DNA of 64,000 nt from Candidatus Amarolinea dominans (GCA_016719785.1 JADJYJ010000019.1:1-64000); one strand, 5' to 3'. Positions 17,302 to 26,838 are shown, numbered from the stretch's first letter. The notes: generated from the letters alone by a model not told the origin. A program made the numbers and translations.

Positions 17302-19860
17302 CTACTCTATGTTCACCATTCCGATATCTGCGCCAGCAATCGGTATGGTTCCCGGCACATGCATGACTACCCTGTAGACCCCGGCCGGAAGGTCAGCCGG
17401 CAGGGTCAGGTCGAGCTGGCCGCGCACGATTTCGCCTGGCTGCCACTGTGATGAGGGATAGCCGGCGCTCGCCAACGGCCCCGCTTCGCTGACCACCTGG
17501 CTGCTGGCCGGGCCATCGAGGCTGACGGTCATCTGCTGGCCCTGCATGGGCGTAGCCACAGCTTGCCAGAAAAGATCGAGGTGCAGGATGTCGCCGCGGC
17601 GCAGCGGGGTTTCCGGCGCATGGCTGAATCCGCGCGGGTAGTGGTTGTAGCCGAGGAGGATGACATCGCCAAGCTGCCGGTCAACGACGGTTTGCATGGT
17701 GAAGGCTGCCCGCGGCCAGGGCGCATCCGGCCGGGTGACCTCGATGAGGCCCAGGTCAACAAAGTCAGCGTCTGAGGTGCGCAGGCGAACGCCGGTCGCG
17801 GCGTCGTACAGGCCGGCAATCAGGCGATAGCGACCGGGCGGCGTGCCAGGCGCAATCAACAGGCCGTGGCGGTCCTCGATCACCTCGCCGGGCTGCCAGG
17901 TGGAGGTTGGCCGGCTCTCCCCCGCGGGTTCGGCGTCACGCTGCGCCCACACCTGGTCCGCGCCGTCGAGGAGCTGCAGGAAGACCTTGTAGCGCTGCGC
18001 GGTAGCGGCCTTGACTTGCCAGCGCAGGGTGATTTCCAGCACCTCACCGGACGGCAGCGCGGGGACGCTCAGCGCCAGTCCGGCCAGATCGGCCAGGGGG
18101 GCAAAGGTCACGGCCAGCGGCTGCATGGGCGCTGTGGCCTGCGGCAGGCTGTAGATGACGAAGCGCACGTTGCCCTGCCAGGCGTCCTGCACCTTGTAGG
18201 CATTTTGATCGAGCCAGGTCTCGACGATGCGCTGCGGATCGCTTTCATCGGTGGCCCAAAAGAGGGCGTAGACGCGGCGCTTGCCAGCCAGGTCGCGTGC
18301 CAGCGTGGCGGTGGTCTCGGCGGCCAGCGGCGGGCGCTGCGCCGGCAGCGCCAGGACAGGGAGATCGCCCCGGTAGTAGTAGGAAAAAACGTCACGCTGG
18401 CCGGGCGCATCGAGCAGAATGGCGTCCTGGGGTGTCGCCAGCGCGTTGATGGTGCGCACCATGCCGCGATAATCATCGCGGGCAAAGGCAGAGTCGGTGT
18501 AATAGACGTTCAGCGCCAGGGCCGCGCCCGCGCTGACGCCAACCAGGCCCAGGGTGAGCCAGGCCAGCGCCAGCCAGGCGCTACGGGTGGGGGCGGCCCC
18601 GGTGACGCGGGGGGTGCTGCGCAGAAGAGCCAGCGGCAGGAGCAGGCCGCGGGCCAGCAACAGGGCCAGGGCGGGGCTGGCGATCAGTAAGAACTTGAGA
18701 TAGGCCTCTTTGAACAGGCCGAACGCCAACATCAGGCCGAGGGGCGCCAGCAGCCAGAGGACCGGCACGACCCAGGCTGTCCAGGCGCCGGGGGGCGCGT
18801 CGGGAGCGGCGGCCATTGGCGGTGCGGCGACCGTGGGGCGCGGCGGGCGCCCCGACCGGCGCCGCGTGGCCGCAGATCCGGCTTTGCGCGCCGGCGCGGC
18901 CGCGGGTTGCACAGGCGGTTGCGCGGCGCGGGCGCGGGCATCCAAAACAACCGGCAGCAAGCCAAGCAGTAGGACGGCCAGCACCGGCCACAACCAGAGC
19001 GGGGCGATGGCGTCGGCGGTGGGGCCAAAGGCCAGCAGGCGCAGCGCGTTCAGGATCGCGCCGATGCCTTGCTGGCTGACGGCGGACGCGGGCCAGGCGC
19101 GCAGTCGTTCGATGGCAATGCCGGCCCAGGCCCAGAAGCCGAAGATGATGACCAGATGCAGGAAGAGCCAGCGCACGATGCGCAAGCGGCGAAACGGCCG
19201 CGCCCAGGTGCTGATGAGCCAGGCGCCATAGACCAGGTTGACCACGAGCAGCATGAGCGGAAACAGGTAATGGGTGTAGAGGCCCAGGATGGCCGTGACC
19301 GCGAAGATGAAGCCGGGCGTGGTGCCAATCAACGGCAGTTCGCGCCGGCCCGGCGACACTTCGATCATTTCTTGCTGTAAGAAAACGATAAAACTGGACA
19401 CCAGCAGCGTTGCCCACAGGGTGAGCAGCGCGTACATGCGCGCTTCCTGGGCATAGTAAATATGAAACGGGGCTATCGCCAGCAGGAAGGCGGCCAGCAG
19501 ACCGGCCACGCGGCCAAACAGGCGCCGGCCCAGGTCGTAGGTCAGACCGACTGTGGCCGCAGAGGCGAACACCGAGAGGCTGCGCAGTCCGTTCTCAGAC
19601 AGGCCAAACAGCCTGACCCACAGATTGAGCAGCCAGTAGTAGAGCGGCGGGTGAATGTCGGCCGCGGCGGCCAGGCTGATGTCGCTCCAACTGCGCAGGG
19701 CCAGGCTGGCGCTGTTGCCTTCATCGGCCCACAGGCTCTGCGCATCCAGGCGCCAGAAACGCAGACCAACGGCCAGGGCCACGATGAGCCAGGGCATCCA
19801 GGGCGCCAGCCAGCGGTCGAGGCGGCGCAGCGAAAAGGGCGAAGATGAAAAAAGCGTCAT
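17302..19860 (-). CDS. Membrane glycosyltransferase (GT39/ArnT-like), second copy
   Basis: An 852-residue protein with the same architecture as the one at 9031-11976. It has a multi-helix GT-C membrane domain with SLWADEGNSASLALRSW, DIHPPLYYWLLNLWV and YYAQEARMYALLT, then a C-terminal half with beta-sandwich-like repeats (ITLRWQVKAATAQRYKVFLQ, GRYRLIAGLYD, LDLFWQAV, GVYRVVMHV). A cytoplasmic Ala/Pro/Arg-rich loop near residue 320 is unusual. It should transfer a sugar from a lipid carrier to an extracellular acceptor. Separated by 17 bp from the glycoside hydrolase upstream, it is the last gene of the SH3b-hydrolase-transferase operon. Confidence 0.85.
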   Translation of the reverse strand: MTLFSSSPFSLRRLDRWLAPWMPWLIVALAVGLRFWRLDAQSLWADEGNSASLALRSWSDISLAAAADIHPPLYYWLLNLWVRLFGLSENGLRSLSVFASAATVGLTYDLGRRLFGRVAGLLAAFLLAIAPFHIYYAQEARMYALLTLWATLLVSSFIVFLQQEMIEVSPGRRELPLIGTTPGFIFAVTAILGLYTHYLFPLMLLVVNLVYGAWLISTWARPFRRLRIVRWLFLHLVIIFGFWAWAGIAIERLRAWPASAVSQQGIGAILNALRLLAFGPTADAIAPLWLWPVLAVLLLGLLPVVLDARARAAQPPVQPAAAPARKAGSAATRRRSGRPPRPTVAAPPMAAAPDAPPGAWTAWVVPVLWLLAPLGLMLAFGLFKEAYLKFLLIASPALALLLARGLLLPLALLRSTPRVTGAAPTRSAWLALAWLTLGLVGVSAGAALALNVYYTDSAFARDDYRGMVRTINALATPQDAILLDAPGQRDVFSYYYRGDLPVLALPAQRPPLAAETTATLARDLAGKRRVYALFWATDESDPQRIVETWLDQNAYKVQDAWQGNVRFVIYSLPQATAPMQPLAVTFAPLADLAGLALSVPALPSGEVLEITLRWQVKAATAQRYKVFLQLLDGADQVWAQRDAEPAGESRPTSTWQPGEVIEDRHGLLIAPGTPPGRYRLIAGLYDAATGVRLRTSDADFVDLGLIEVTRPDAPWPRAAFTMQTVVDRQLGDVILLGYNHYPRGFSHAPETPLRRGDILHLDLFWQAVATPMQGQQMTVSLDGPASSQVVSEAGPLASAGYPSSQWQPGEIVRGQLDLTLPADLPAGVYRVVMHVPGTIPIAGADIGMVNIE

Positions 19861-19877
19861 GACGGTTGCGTCTCCGG

Positions 19878-21539
19878 CTATTCGATGATGAGGCCATCTA
19901 TGGCAAAAGCGCCGGCCAGCAACACCTGGTGGGTTCCTGTCGGCACGCGGAAGGACAGCCGCGCCGGATCGGCTCTATCTGGCTGCAGGGCAATCGGCCG
20001 GCCGTCCACGCTGGCCTGCGGGTGGGCGGTCCCCCCAGGCGGCATGACCAGGGTGACGCGGCGGCCGTCCACGGTGAAGCGCAGGCTGGCGTCTGCCTCG
20101 ATGCTGCGGCGGTATTGTCCAAGCACAGCGAGCTTATCGCTGATGGTTTGCCAGTTTCCTTCATACGTCAATGCCCAATGATCTTCCTGATGAAAGCCAC
20201 GGCCGAGCTGCGGCGGTCGGGCGGTGTAGGTCGCCAACGCGTCATAGGCCGGCAGCGGGCGAAAATCGGGCGTGAGCAGGCGAAAGTAAGCCTCCGGTTT
20301 GCGCTCCTGTTCCCATTGGTCGCTGGCCCGCTTGAGGTACCAGACGTTGGCGACGCCCAGCCAGGGCCATTCGGCCTGCAGGCGCTGGTAGGCCAGGACG
20401 ATGTTTTGCGCCTGCTCCCCCTCGCTGACCTGGCCGAAGCGCTTGTCCGGGATGTCGTCGGGCACGGCGTTCCAGTTCATCTCGCTGATCCAGATCGGCT
20501 TGGCCGCGTCGCCATTGCGTACCATCAGGTCGCGCACGAAGCGCGGGCGGCTGAAGTTGATGACGCGCGGGTGCATGCGGCGGTCCGTCGGGCCAGACCA
20601 GAGGCCGTAGCCCTGCATCGCCAGGATGTCGAAGTAGGGCGCGGCGCCGGCATCATACAGGCGCTGCAGATAGACCAAATCATTGAGGCCATAGGGCGGG
20701 GTCGGCGTCAGTTCGATGGTGGAGGCCAGCGCGCCCAAAATGATGACGACGTTGGGGTCGGCGGTACGGGCACGCGTCGCGCCCACTTTGAGCAACTCTG
20801 CGTACTCCTCCGGGTTGACCGGCCGCTCGCCCCACTCCGGGTAGATGTTCGGTTCGTTCCAGAGCTGGTAGAAGCGCACCCGGCCCTGGTAACGGCTGAC
20901 GACGGTTGCTACGAAATCGCCGTAATCGGCGAAGTTGTCGGGGGGCGCGTAGGTGCCGGTCGCGTTGCCGCCGCGCCGCGTCCACGCGGGCGGGTTGCTG
21001 AGACGCACGATCAGTTCGAGATGGTATTTTTCGGCCAGGGTCACGATGTGGTCGTACTTGTCCCAGGCCGAATGATCAAATTTGTGATCCCAGAAATCGC
21101 CCTTGCCGCTGATCTCGATATCTTCCCAGGGAAATTCCTGGCGCAGCCAGTGAAAGCCCGCGTCGGCCGCCAGCTTGACGGCCAACTCGCGCTTTTCCGG
21201 CTCCACCTCCTGCTCCAGGAAGACGTTGACGCCAAACGGGTTGACGCCGGCAAATTGCACGGGCGTCAGATCGGCCGTCTGCACGGCGGGCCGCAGCAGG
21301 CCGGCGCTGACGTCGCCCAGGGCTTTGAGCTGGGGCAGGAGGTCTTTCTCCCCGCTGAGGTTGACGAGCCAGGCGCGTAACGGCTGGCGCCAGACAAAAA
21401 GCCCCGCCAGCAGCAGTGCCAGCAGGGCCAGGCCGGCGCAGAGCGCCCGGCGGCCAGTCAGGAAAGACAGGCCCGGCGCTCTGCGTTGGTGCGGTGAGTT
21501 GTTCAGTTCTGGACGAAGTCCACGTTCGCCTGCTGGCAT
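19878..21539 (-). CDS. Membrane-anchored glycoside hydrolase, clan A TIM barrel (GH39/GH5-like)
   Basis: A 553-residue extracellular protein with an N-terminal membrane anchor (about residues 33-50). The barrel carries the clan A signatures: LWNEPN, where Glu is the acid/base, and WISEMNWN, where the later Glu is the nucleophile. Other typical pieces are GFHWLRQEFPWEDIE and IVRLSNPPAW. The C-terminal 110 residues form a beta domain (SLRFTVDGRRVTLVMPPGG). Its start overlaps the end of the SH3b lipoprotein gene by 37 bp. Together with the glycosyltransferase that follows, it may remodel a surface glycan. Exact substrate unknown. Confidence 0.85.
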   Translation of the reverse strand: MPAGERGLRPELNNSPHQRRAPGLSFLTGRRALCAGLALLALLLAGLFVWRQPLRAWLVNLSGEKDLLPQLKALGDVSAGLLRPAVQTADLTPVQFAGVNPFGVNVFLEQEVEPEKRELAVKLAADAGFHWLRQEFPWEDIEISGKGDFWDHKFDHSAWDKYDHIVTLAEKYHLELIVRLSNPPAWTRRGGNATGTYAPPDNFADYGDFVATVVSRYQGRVRFYQLWNEPNIYPEWGERPVNPEEYAELLKVGATRARTADPNVVIILGALASTIELTPTPPYGLNDLVYLQRLYDAGAAPYFDILAMQGYGLWSGPTDRRMHPRVINFSRPRFVRDLMVRNGDAAKPIWISEMNWNAVPDDIPDKRFGQVSEGEQAQNIVLAYQRLQAEWPWLGVANVWYLKRASDQWEQERKPEAYFRLLTPDFRPLPAYDALATYTARPPQLGRGFHQEDHWALTYEGNWQTISDKLAVLGQYRRSIEADASLRFTVDGRRVTLVMPPGGTAHPQASVDGRPIALQPDRADPARLSFRVPTGTHQVLLAGAFAIDGLIIE

Positions 21540-22405
21540 TTACCATCCCCGGCGACGCCATCCGTCTTGACGGTGGCAATGACGGACGAGCGCCGGCCAC
21601 CATCCACGGTCCAAACGGACCAGGTACCCTCGCGCGGTCCATCGAACTGAATGATGTGCGTGTAACCGCCCACCTTGCCGGCATCGGTGCCGGTCAGATA
21701 TGACGCCACGGGTGGCCCGTCGGGCGCGTAGGAGAAGACCACGGTCACACCGTTCTTGCCCGCACCGCTCCTGTCCAGCACTTTGCCTTCGATGTAGGTG
21801 ATACCGGAGTTGGGGAAGCAGCGTGTGTTGCCAACCCGATAGGCATAGGCCGGTGGGGCGGTTGGCTGCGGCGGCGGTATCGGGGTAGCGGTTGGCGCCG
21901 GCGCCCGCGTCGGTGCGGCCGGCGGTGGGGCAATGCCGCTCACAATGGGCACACTGCCCACGTTGCCTTCGACGCGCACCAGGTCGTTGATGATCCAGCC
22001 CTGCTTGCCGGAGACACAGCACACCTGCCACCAGGTGACGCCATCGTTCTTGCCGGTGATTTCAAGGCGGTTGCCGCGCAGGACGCGGCCAACCAGCGGG
22101 TAGCCGGTGCCAGGGCCGGTGCGCACGTTGGCCGATGGCGAGGTGACAACCGCGGCCGGCTTGGCCTCAGGGGTGTTGGTGGGCACGGCCGTGGGCGGTT
22201 CAGCAGATGTCGGCGTGGCGGTCGGTTCCGGCGTGGGCGTCTTGGTCGGCGCCAGGGCCGGGGTGGGGGTCCAGTCCGGGGTCGGCGTGAAAGTTGGCTG
22301 GGGCGTGCGCGTGGGAATGGGCGCCGGGGTGGGTGCGGCGCCGCAGCCGCTGAGCACAAAGAGAGCCAGGAGGGAGAGCCAGGCAATTTTCGACAAACGG
22401 TTCAT
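21503..22405 (-). CDS. SH3b-domain lipoprotein with Thr-Pro linkers (copy 4)
   Basis: A 300-residue lipoprotein. The start at 22405 is favoured because GAGG lies 8 bp upstream, whereas the earlier ATG has no ribosome site. Lipobox LFVLSGC, Thr/Pro linker, SH3b domain (NVRTGPGTGYPLVGRV, WWQVCC, QGWIINDLV), second Pro-rich linker, then a C-terminal beta domain with CFPNSGITYIEGKVLD and YTHIIQFDGPREGTW. It resembles copies 1-3 and again sits beside a family-39-like glycosyltransferase, so the association is repeated. Proposed role: wall or glycan binding. Confidence 0.85.
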   Translation of the reverse strand: MNRLSKIAWLSLLALFVLSGCGAAPTPAPIPTRTPQPTFTPTPDWTPTPALAPTKTPTPEPTATPTSAEPPTAVPTNTPEAKPAAVVTSPSANVRTGPGTGYPLVGRVLRGNRLEITGKNDGVTWWQVCCVSGKQGWIINDLVRVEGNVGSVPIVSGIAPPPAAPTRAPAPTATPIPPPQPTAPPAYAYRVGNTRCFPNSGITYIEGKVLDRSGAGKNGVTVVFSYAPDGPPVASYLTGTDAGKVGGYTHIIQFDGPREGTWSVWTVDGGRRSSVIATVKTDGVAGDGKCQQANVDFVQN

Positions 22406-22447
22406 CCAATTTACCTCATTGATGATTCTCATGTGATTTGCGGGGCG

Positions 22448-22476
22448 ATTCTACCATCAGGCCGGAAAATCCCCAA
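22448..22476 (-). promoter_or_regulatory. Predicted promoter of the SH3b-hydrolase-transferase operon
   Basis: Minus strand TTGGGG (22476-22471), a 17-bp spacer and TAGAAT (22453-22448), about 45 bp before the lipoprotein start. Confidence 0.45.
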
Positions 22477-22603
22477 GATGGCAGGACACGTGCAGATGCC
22501 CGATTCTACAGGGCATGAGCGACAACCTGATAGAACGATTGGCTCTGCGTTGCGGTTCCCTGGGCCATGTCTGCGAGCGCGACGCGGTGATCCAGGGCCG
22601 GTC

Positions 22604-24019
22604 TCAGCGCCTGCGGCGCGGGACGCGGGGCGCGGATGTGGCCGACGCCGGGCGCAGCGCCGGGCGCAGCGACGGGCGATAAGCAGGCGCCAGAATTTCG
22701 ATCTCACGGCTGCGCCCCGGGTCGAAGACGCGGGCGTGAAAGCGCGTTTCCAGGGGCAGGTTGTCAATGGCAATCGTGAAAACGGTGGGATACCGGGTCA
22801 CGTAGCGATAGTTGATCAGTTGAAAGAGCTTTTCGGTGGCCCAGGGAGTGACGCTGTGTGCGCCCAGGTCATCGAGCACGAGCAGATCGGCCTTCTTGAT
22901 CTGTTCGAAGCGCTCATCCAGCGACACCGTGCTGGCCGGGTTGAACGCGGCGCGCAGGTAATCCAGTAAGTCGGGCACAAAAACGAACATGGGCGCGGCG
23001 CTGTAACGCTTGAGGCGCTCATACGCAATGGCCGCAGCCAGGTGAGTCTTGCCGCAGTGGTAGGTTCCGGTAAAGATCAACCAGCCTTCCTGGTTTTCGG
23101 CGAAGCGTTGAGCCACGGCCAGCGCCTCGGCCAGGCTGGCGCGCTGTTCGCCCATCAGTTCATGGTTGCGCAGATCGAAGTTGTCGAAGCGCTGATTTTC
23201 ATGCAGAGCCAGGCTGTTGAGATCGAGCGAGTCGTAAGTCTTGTTGGTCTGGCGAAAATCGGGCGCCAGGATGTCTATCAACTCGCTGATTTCGGTATCA
23301 GCCAGCCGCGAATGCACGCGTTCGTCCAGGTCTTGCAGGCGCATGTTGGTGGTGATGACGGTAGGTAAACGGGCATTGTAGCGATGATTGATGATCTGGT
23401 ACAGCTTTTCCTGCGCCCAGGGTGTGGTGCTGTGCGCGCCCAGGTCATCCAGGATCAGGAGCGGGGTGCTGCGCACCTCCTCGAAACGCTGATCGAAGGT
23501 GACGTCGGACTGCGGAGAGAACGCCGCGCGCAGGTAATCCAACAGGTCTGGGGCGACGACGAAGAGCACCGGTTGACCGCGCGCCAGGCGCACGTTGGCA
23601 ATGGCCGCGGCCAGGTGGGTCTTACCGGTGCCATAGCTCCCGTGCAGAACCAGCCAGCCGACGGGTTTCTCGGCAAATGCGCGCGCGTGTTCGTAGGCAT
23701 GGCGCAGGGTAGCCCGTTTTTCTTCGGACAACGACACGCCGTCCGGCAAGAAGCGCTCGAAGGTCAGGCGCTCCAGTTGGCCCAGGTTGCTGACCTGGCG
23801 CAGGTGTACGGCCCGTTCCCAGGCGGCGTTTTTCAGGGTGCAGATGCAGGGTTGCGCCTTGCCAAAATCAGGGTCGGAGATGGGCACATCACGCAGAACG
23901 AACCCGGTCCCGCGGCAAATTGGGCACACATCAGCGCCCGCGGCGGCGCTTTCGCCAGACTTAGCGGTCGTTGGGTGATCCTGCGCTACACGCGTCAGAA
24001 TATCAGCCAGGCTTTTCAC
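22604..24019 (-). CDS. Tandem double-AAA+ DnaC/DnaI-type helicase loader
   Basis: A 471-residue protein, about twice the usual loader length. The N-terminus has a zinc-finger-like CPIC...CIC set (about 32, 35, 58, 60). Two consecutive AAA+ modules follow. Module 1 has Walker A GSYGTGKTH (about 127-135), Walker B LLILDDLGAH and an RVHSRLAD arginine-finger segment. Module 2 has Walker A GTYHCGKTH (about 318-325) and Walker B LLVLDDLGAH. They are clear internal duplicates. GTG start with GAGGTGACGA before it. It lies 61 bp after the DnaD-domain gene in the dnaB operon, so loading DnaB at forks is the likely job. Confidence 0.85.
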   Translation of the reverse strand: MKSLADILTRVAQDHPTTAKSGESAAAGADVCPICRGTGFVLRDVPISDPDFGKAQPCICTLKNAAWERAVHLRQVSNLGQLERLTFERFLPDGVSLSEEKRATLRHAYEHARAFAEKPVGWLVLHGSYGTGKTHLAAAIANVRLARGQPVLFVVAPDLLDYLRAAFSPQSDVTFDQRFEEVRSTPLLILDDLGAHSTTPWAQEKLYQIINHRYNARLPTVITTNMRLQDLDERVHSRLADTEISELIDILAPDFRQTNKTYDSLDLNSLALHENQRFDNFDLRNHELMGEQRASLAEALAVAQRFAENQEGWLIFTGTYHCGKTHLAAAIAYERLKRYSAAPMFVFVPDLLDYLRAAFNPASTVSLDERFEQIKKADLLVLDDLGAHSVTPWATEKLFQLINYRYVTRYPTVFTIAIDNLPLETRFHARVFDPGRSREIEILAPAYRPSLRPALRPASATSAPRVPRRRR

Positions 24020-24080
24020 TCGTCACCTCATCACCTCTTGCGTGGTGCAGAAAGCGCCGCGCATCGGCAGTGTCTCATCC

Positions 24081-24812
24081 TCAGTAATCGAACGGATCGG
24101 ACCGTTTTCCAAGTTTCTTGGCTTTTTTAGGGGCTTTGGCCGCAGCAGATTTGGGGCTTGGGGCCTTGCGCTCCGGCTTACGTTCCGGCATAGGCGCTTC
24201 ACGGCCCTCGCTGGCCCAACGTTGCAAGATAGCCTGCACATAACGCCAGGTGCGTTTGTTACGCACGACCGCTTCACGAAACGCCGTTTCCAACCAGTCG
24301 AACGGATACTCGCGCTCCGCAAGACGCAGTTCATCGGCCAGCAAAGGCTGCAGCAGGCCAATGTTCTGTTCGTAGAGCACGAAGATGTTGGGACGTTCGG
24401 CGCGCAGGGCGCGGTCTCCCAGCAGCGGATCGTCGAACTCCGGCATGATGCCGTTGCGCACCTGATGTTGCAGGGTGCGCCCGGCCTCATCATGCACAAA
24501 ATACCAGTCGGCGCGCTCGCCAGCGTGCTCAACCACCAGGTGCAGGAGGCTGCCGCGGGCCACTGCCCGTTCCAGCCCATCCAGGATAGCGGCGCTATCG
24601 GGCAGGCTGCTGCGCAAGCGTGTGTCGGTCAGCAGATCCTCCTGCGTGATGAAGCGCAGGCTGCTCGGCTTCTCGCTGGCGCGCCAGAGGCAGTGCAGCG
24701 TGACTTTGAGTTCAGCCAGGTGATCAATCAGCGGCAGCAGATCGGTGAAGGCGAACTGCGGCAGCGAGACCTGGGGCAAGTCGCCGGCCGGAAAGCCCGG
24801 AAAACCCTTCAT
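24081..24812 (-). CDS. DnaD-domain replication protein
   Basis: A 243-residue protein. The segment [19 protein letters not shown] through [16 protein letters not shown] (about 145-205) matches the DnaD/DnaB_2 domain of Gram-positive primosome proteins, which remodel DNA and help recruit the helicase loader. The N-terminal half looks like a winged-helix region, and the tail is Lys/Pro/Ala-rich. Start and dnaB stop overlap as ATGA, so the genes are translationally coupled. Its place between DnaB and a DnaC/DnaI-type loader supports a primosome role. Confidence 0.78.
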   Translation of the reverse strand: MKGFPGFPAGDLPQVSLPQFAFTDLLPLIDHLAELKVTLHCLWRASEKPSSLRFITQEDLLTDTRLRSSLPDSAAILDGLERAVARGSLLHLVVEHAGERADWYFVHDEAGRTLQHQVRNGIMPEFDDPLLGDRALRAERPNIFVLYEQNIGLLQPLLADELRLAEREYPFDWLETAFREAVVRNKRTWRYVQAILQRWASEGREAPMPERKPERKAPSPKSAAAKAPKKAKKLGKRSDPFDY

Positions 24813-26190
24813 GGCCGGCGCTCAGGCATGTTCATGGTGTAGGCCTCCGGATCCAGCGGTTCGCGCACCATTTCGAGGTCGCGGAACTGCGTCAATTCCT
24901 TGTGAAAGTAGAGCGACACCGTGCCCACTGGGCCGTTGCGATGCTTGGCCACCATGATGTCGGCTATGTTCTTGCGCTCGGTGTTCTCGTCGTACATATC
25001 CTCACGATGGACAAAGAGCACAATGTCGGCGTCCTGTTCGATGGAACCGCTCTCGCGCAGGTCGCTGAGGATCGGCTTCTTATCGGCGCGCTGCTCCACG
25101 GCGCGCGACAGTTGGGACAGGGCCAGCACCGGCACTTTCATCTCACGCGCCAATTCCTTGAGCGAGCGCGTGATGTAGGAGATTTCCTGCACGCGGTTTT
25201 CATTGCGCGTGGCCTGGCCGCGCATGAGCTGCAGGTAGTCAACGACGATGACGTCCAGCCCGTGTTCGGCGTGCAGGCGCCGGGCCTTGGTGCGCATTTC
25301 CAGCGCACTGACCGCCGGCGAGTCGTCAATGAACAGGTGGGTGTTAGCCAGGACGCCCGCGGCTTCCATCAGGATGGGCCATTCATTGTCGTGGACATCG
25401 CCCAGGCGCAGGCGCTGCTGGTCAATGCCGGTCTCTGAGGAGAGCAGACGCTGCACCAACTGTTCGGCCGACATCTCCAGGCTGAAAAGGCCACGCGCTG
25501 GCCGTAGCGCTTGGCCGCGTTGGCCGCCACGTTGAGAGCCAGGCTGGTCTTGCCGGCGCTGGGGCGCGCCGCCAGGATGATGAGATCAGACTTCTGCAGG
25601 CCGCCCAGAATTTTGTCCAGCAGCTTGAAGCCGGTCGGTACGCCGAGCACTTCGCCCCGATGGCGGGCCAGGTAGTCAATTCGATCCACCACGTCGCCCA
25701 TGATCTGCTGCATGGGCACCAGGTCGTGGCGGATGCGGCGTTCAGAGACGTTGAAGACGATCTGCTCGGCCTCGTCCACCACCTCATCCACCTCGCGCGA
25801 CTCGTCGTAGGCCAACTGGGCAATCTGCCCGGCCGCGGTGATGAGACGGCGCAGGACCGCTTTGCGCTCCACGATGTGCGCGTAGTGCTCGATGTGAATG
25901 GCTGTGGGGACGGCGTTGATGAGATCGGTGATGTACGCGTCCCCGCCCACCTCTTGCAGCTGATTGCGGCTGCCCAGTTCCTCGCACACGGTGACGAAGT
26001 CGGCTGGCTGGCGGCGTTCGTGCAGGTCCAGAATGGCCTGGTAGACCCAGCCATTCTTTTCGCTGTAGAAATCGTCGGCGCGCAGGAACGACGCCACCTT
26101 GATCACAGCGTCGGTGTCAATCAAGAGCGAGCCGAGGACAGCCTCTTCGGCTTCCCGGCTGGAAGGGATCAGTTTGTCCGGTGTGGTCAT
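24809..26190 (-). CDS. dnaB: Replicative DNA helicase DnaB, with an apparent 1-base frameshift
   Basis: Two frames together give a complete DnaB of about 460 residues. The N-terminal part (26190 to about 25488) has [17 protein letters not shown], the DnaB-N domain, linker helices and Walker [12 protein letters not shown]. The C-terminal part (about 25485 to 24809) has [34 protein letters not shown] and the motif around [10 protein letters not shown]. Between them the sequence reads VAFS instead of the expected VAFFSLEMS, because the T run encoding Phe-Phe (A run 25485-25488 on the plus strand) is one base short. As the gene is normally essential, a sequencing or assembly error is likelier than true loss. 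Unwinds DNA at forks. No intein. Confidence 0.85.
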
Positions 26191-26245
26191 ACCGTGATTG
26201 TCGTCCGTTAAAAGCAGACTTATCTGCGTTTTGTCTGAGACAGCA

Positions 26246-26269
26246 GCGGCGAGGCTATGGCCTCGCCGC
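26246..26269. other. GC-rich hairpin between the bifunctional-nuclease gene and dnaB
   Basis: GCGGCGAGGC and GCCTCGCCGC form a perfect 10-bp stem with a TATG loop. No T tract follows on the minus strand, so it may attenuate rather than end transcription, or simply protect mRNA. Confidence 0.5.
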
Positions 26270-26310
26270 GCTCAGTTTCGTTTGATGGGGTTCGTCGTTT
26301 GGACAGGCTC

Positions 26311-26838
26311 TTAATCGCCAAAGCTCTCCATGTCCAGACCTTCCACAAACTCGCGGAAGATGTCCAGGCCCTCTTCGTCTTTTGCGGTCTTGTCCTTCTT
26401 GCGTCGCGCCTCATCCGGTTCCGGCAGTTGCGTATCGGTCTCAGGCAAAATGGCCGCATGGTCCATCACCGCCTCGGCGATGAAGATGGGCACACGGGCG
26501 CGTACTGCCAGGGCAATCGCGTCGCTGGGGCGGGCATCTATCTCTACGATCTCGCCGGCTGCATCAACGACAATCGTGGCGAAGAAGGTTTCACTGTGCA
26601 GCTCATTGATCAGCACACGCAGCACCTGCGCCTCCAGCGTGGTAATGATGCGCATCAGCAGGTCGTGAGTCATCGGTCGGGCCACTTCGATGCCCTGCAG
26701 TTGGATCGTGATGGCGTCCGCTTCGAAAGGCCCGATCCAAATGGGCAGGTAGCGCTCGCCGTCAACTTCTTTCAAGACCACCACGCGGTGTTGTGACATC
26801 AGGCTGACCCGAACGCTATCAATCGTGACCTCGATCAT
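26311..26838 (-). CDS. Bifunctional nuclease family protein (DUF151)
   Basis: A 175-residue cytoplasmic protein of the BFN/DUF151 family. Recognised by MIEVTIDSVRVSLMSQHRVV, YLPIWIGPFEADAI, the block from RPMTHDLL through LRVLINELHSETFFATIVV, and EIDARPSDAIALAVR. Members show RNase/DNase activity in plants and one mycobacterial study; the bacterial role is largely unknown. The start at 26838 follows AGGAGG. The C-terminus is a charged extension. It heads the dnaB operon, 120 bp upstream of dnaB. Confidence 0.9.
   Translation of the reverse strand: MIEVTIDSVRVSLMSQHRVVVLKEVDGERYLPIWIGPFEADAITIQLQGIEVARPMTHDLLMRIITTLEAQVLRVLINELHSETFFATIVVDAAGEIVEIDARPSDAIALAVRARVPIFIAEAVMDHAAILPETDTQLPEPDEARRKKDKTAKDEEGLDIFREFVEGLDMESFGD

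Noticed and set aside
19866..21380. A 504-codon plus-strand frame opposite the glycoside hydrolase
   Set aside because: Antisense shadow: the opposite strand has clear catalytic motifs and operon context.
24809..25474. Separate short DnaB-like gene
   Set aside because: The two halves join perfectly with one added base at 25485-25488, so they are one helicase gene.
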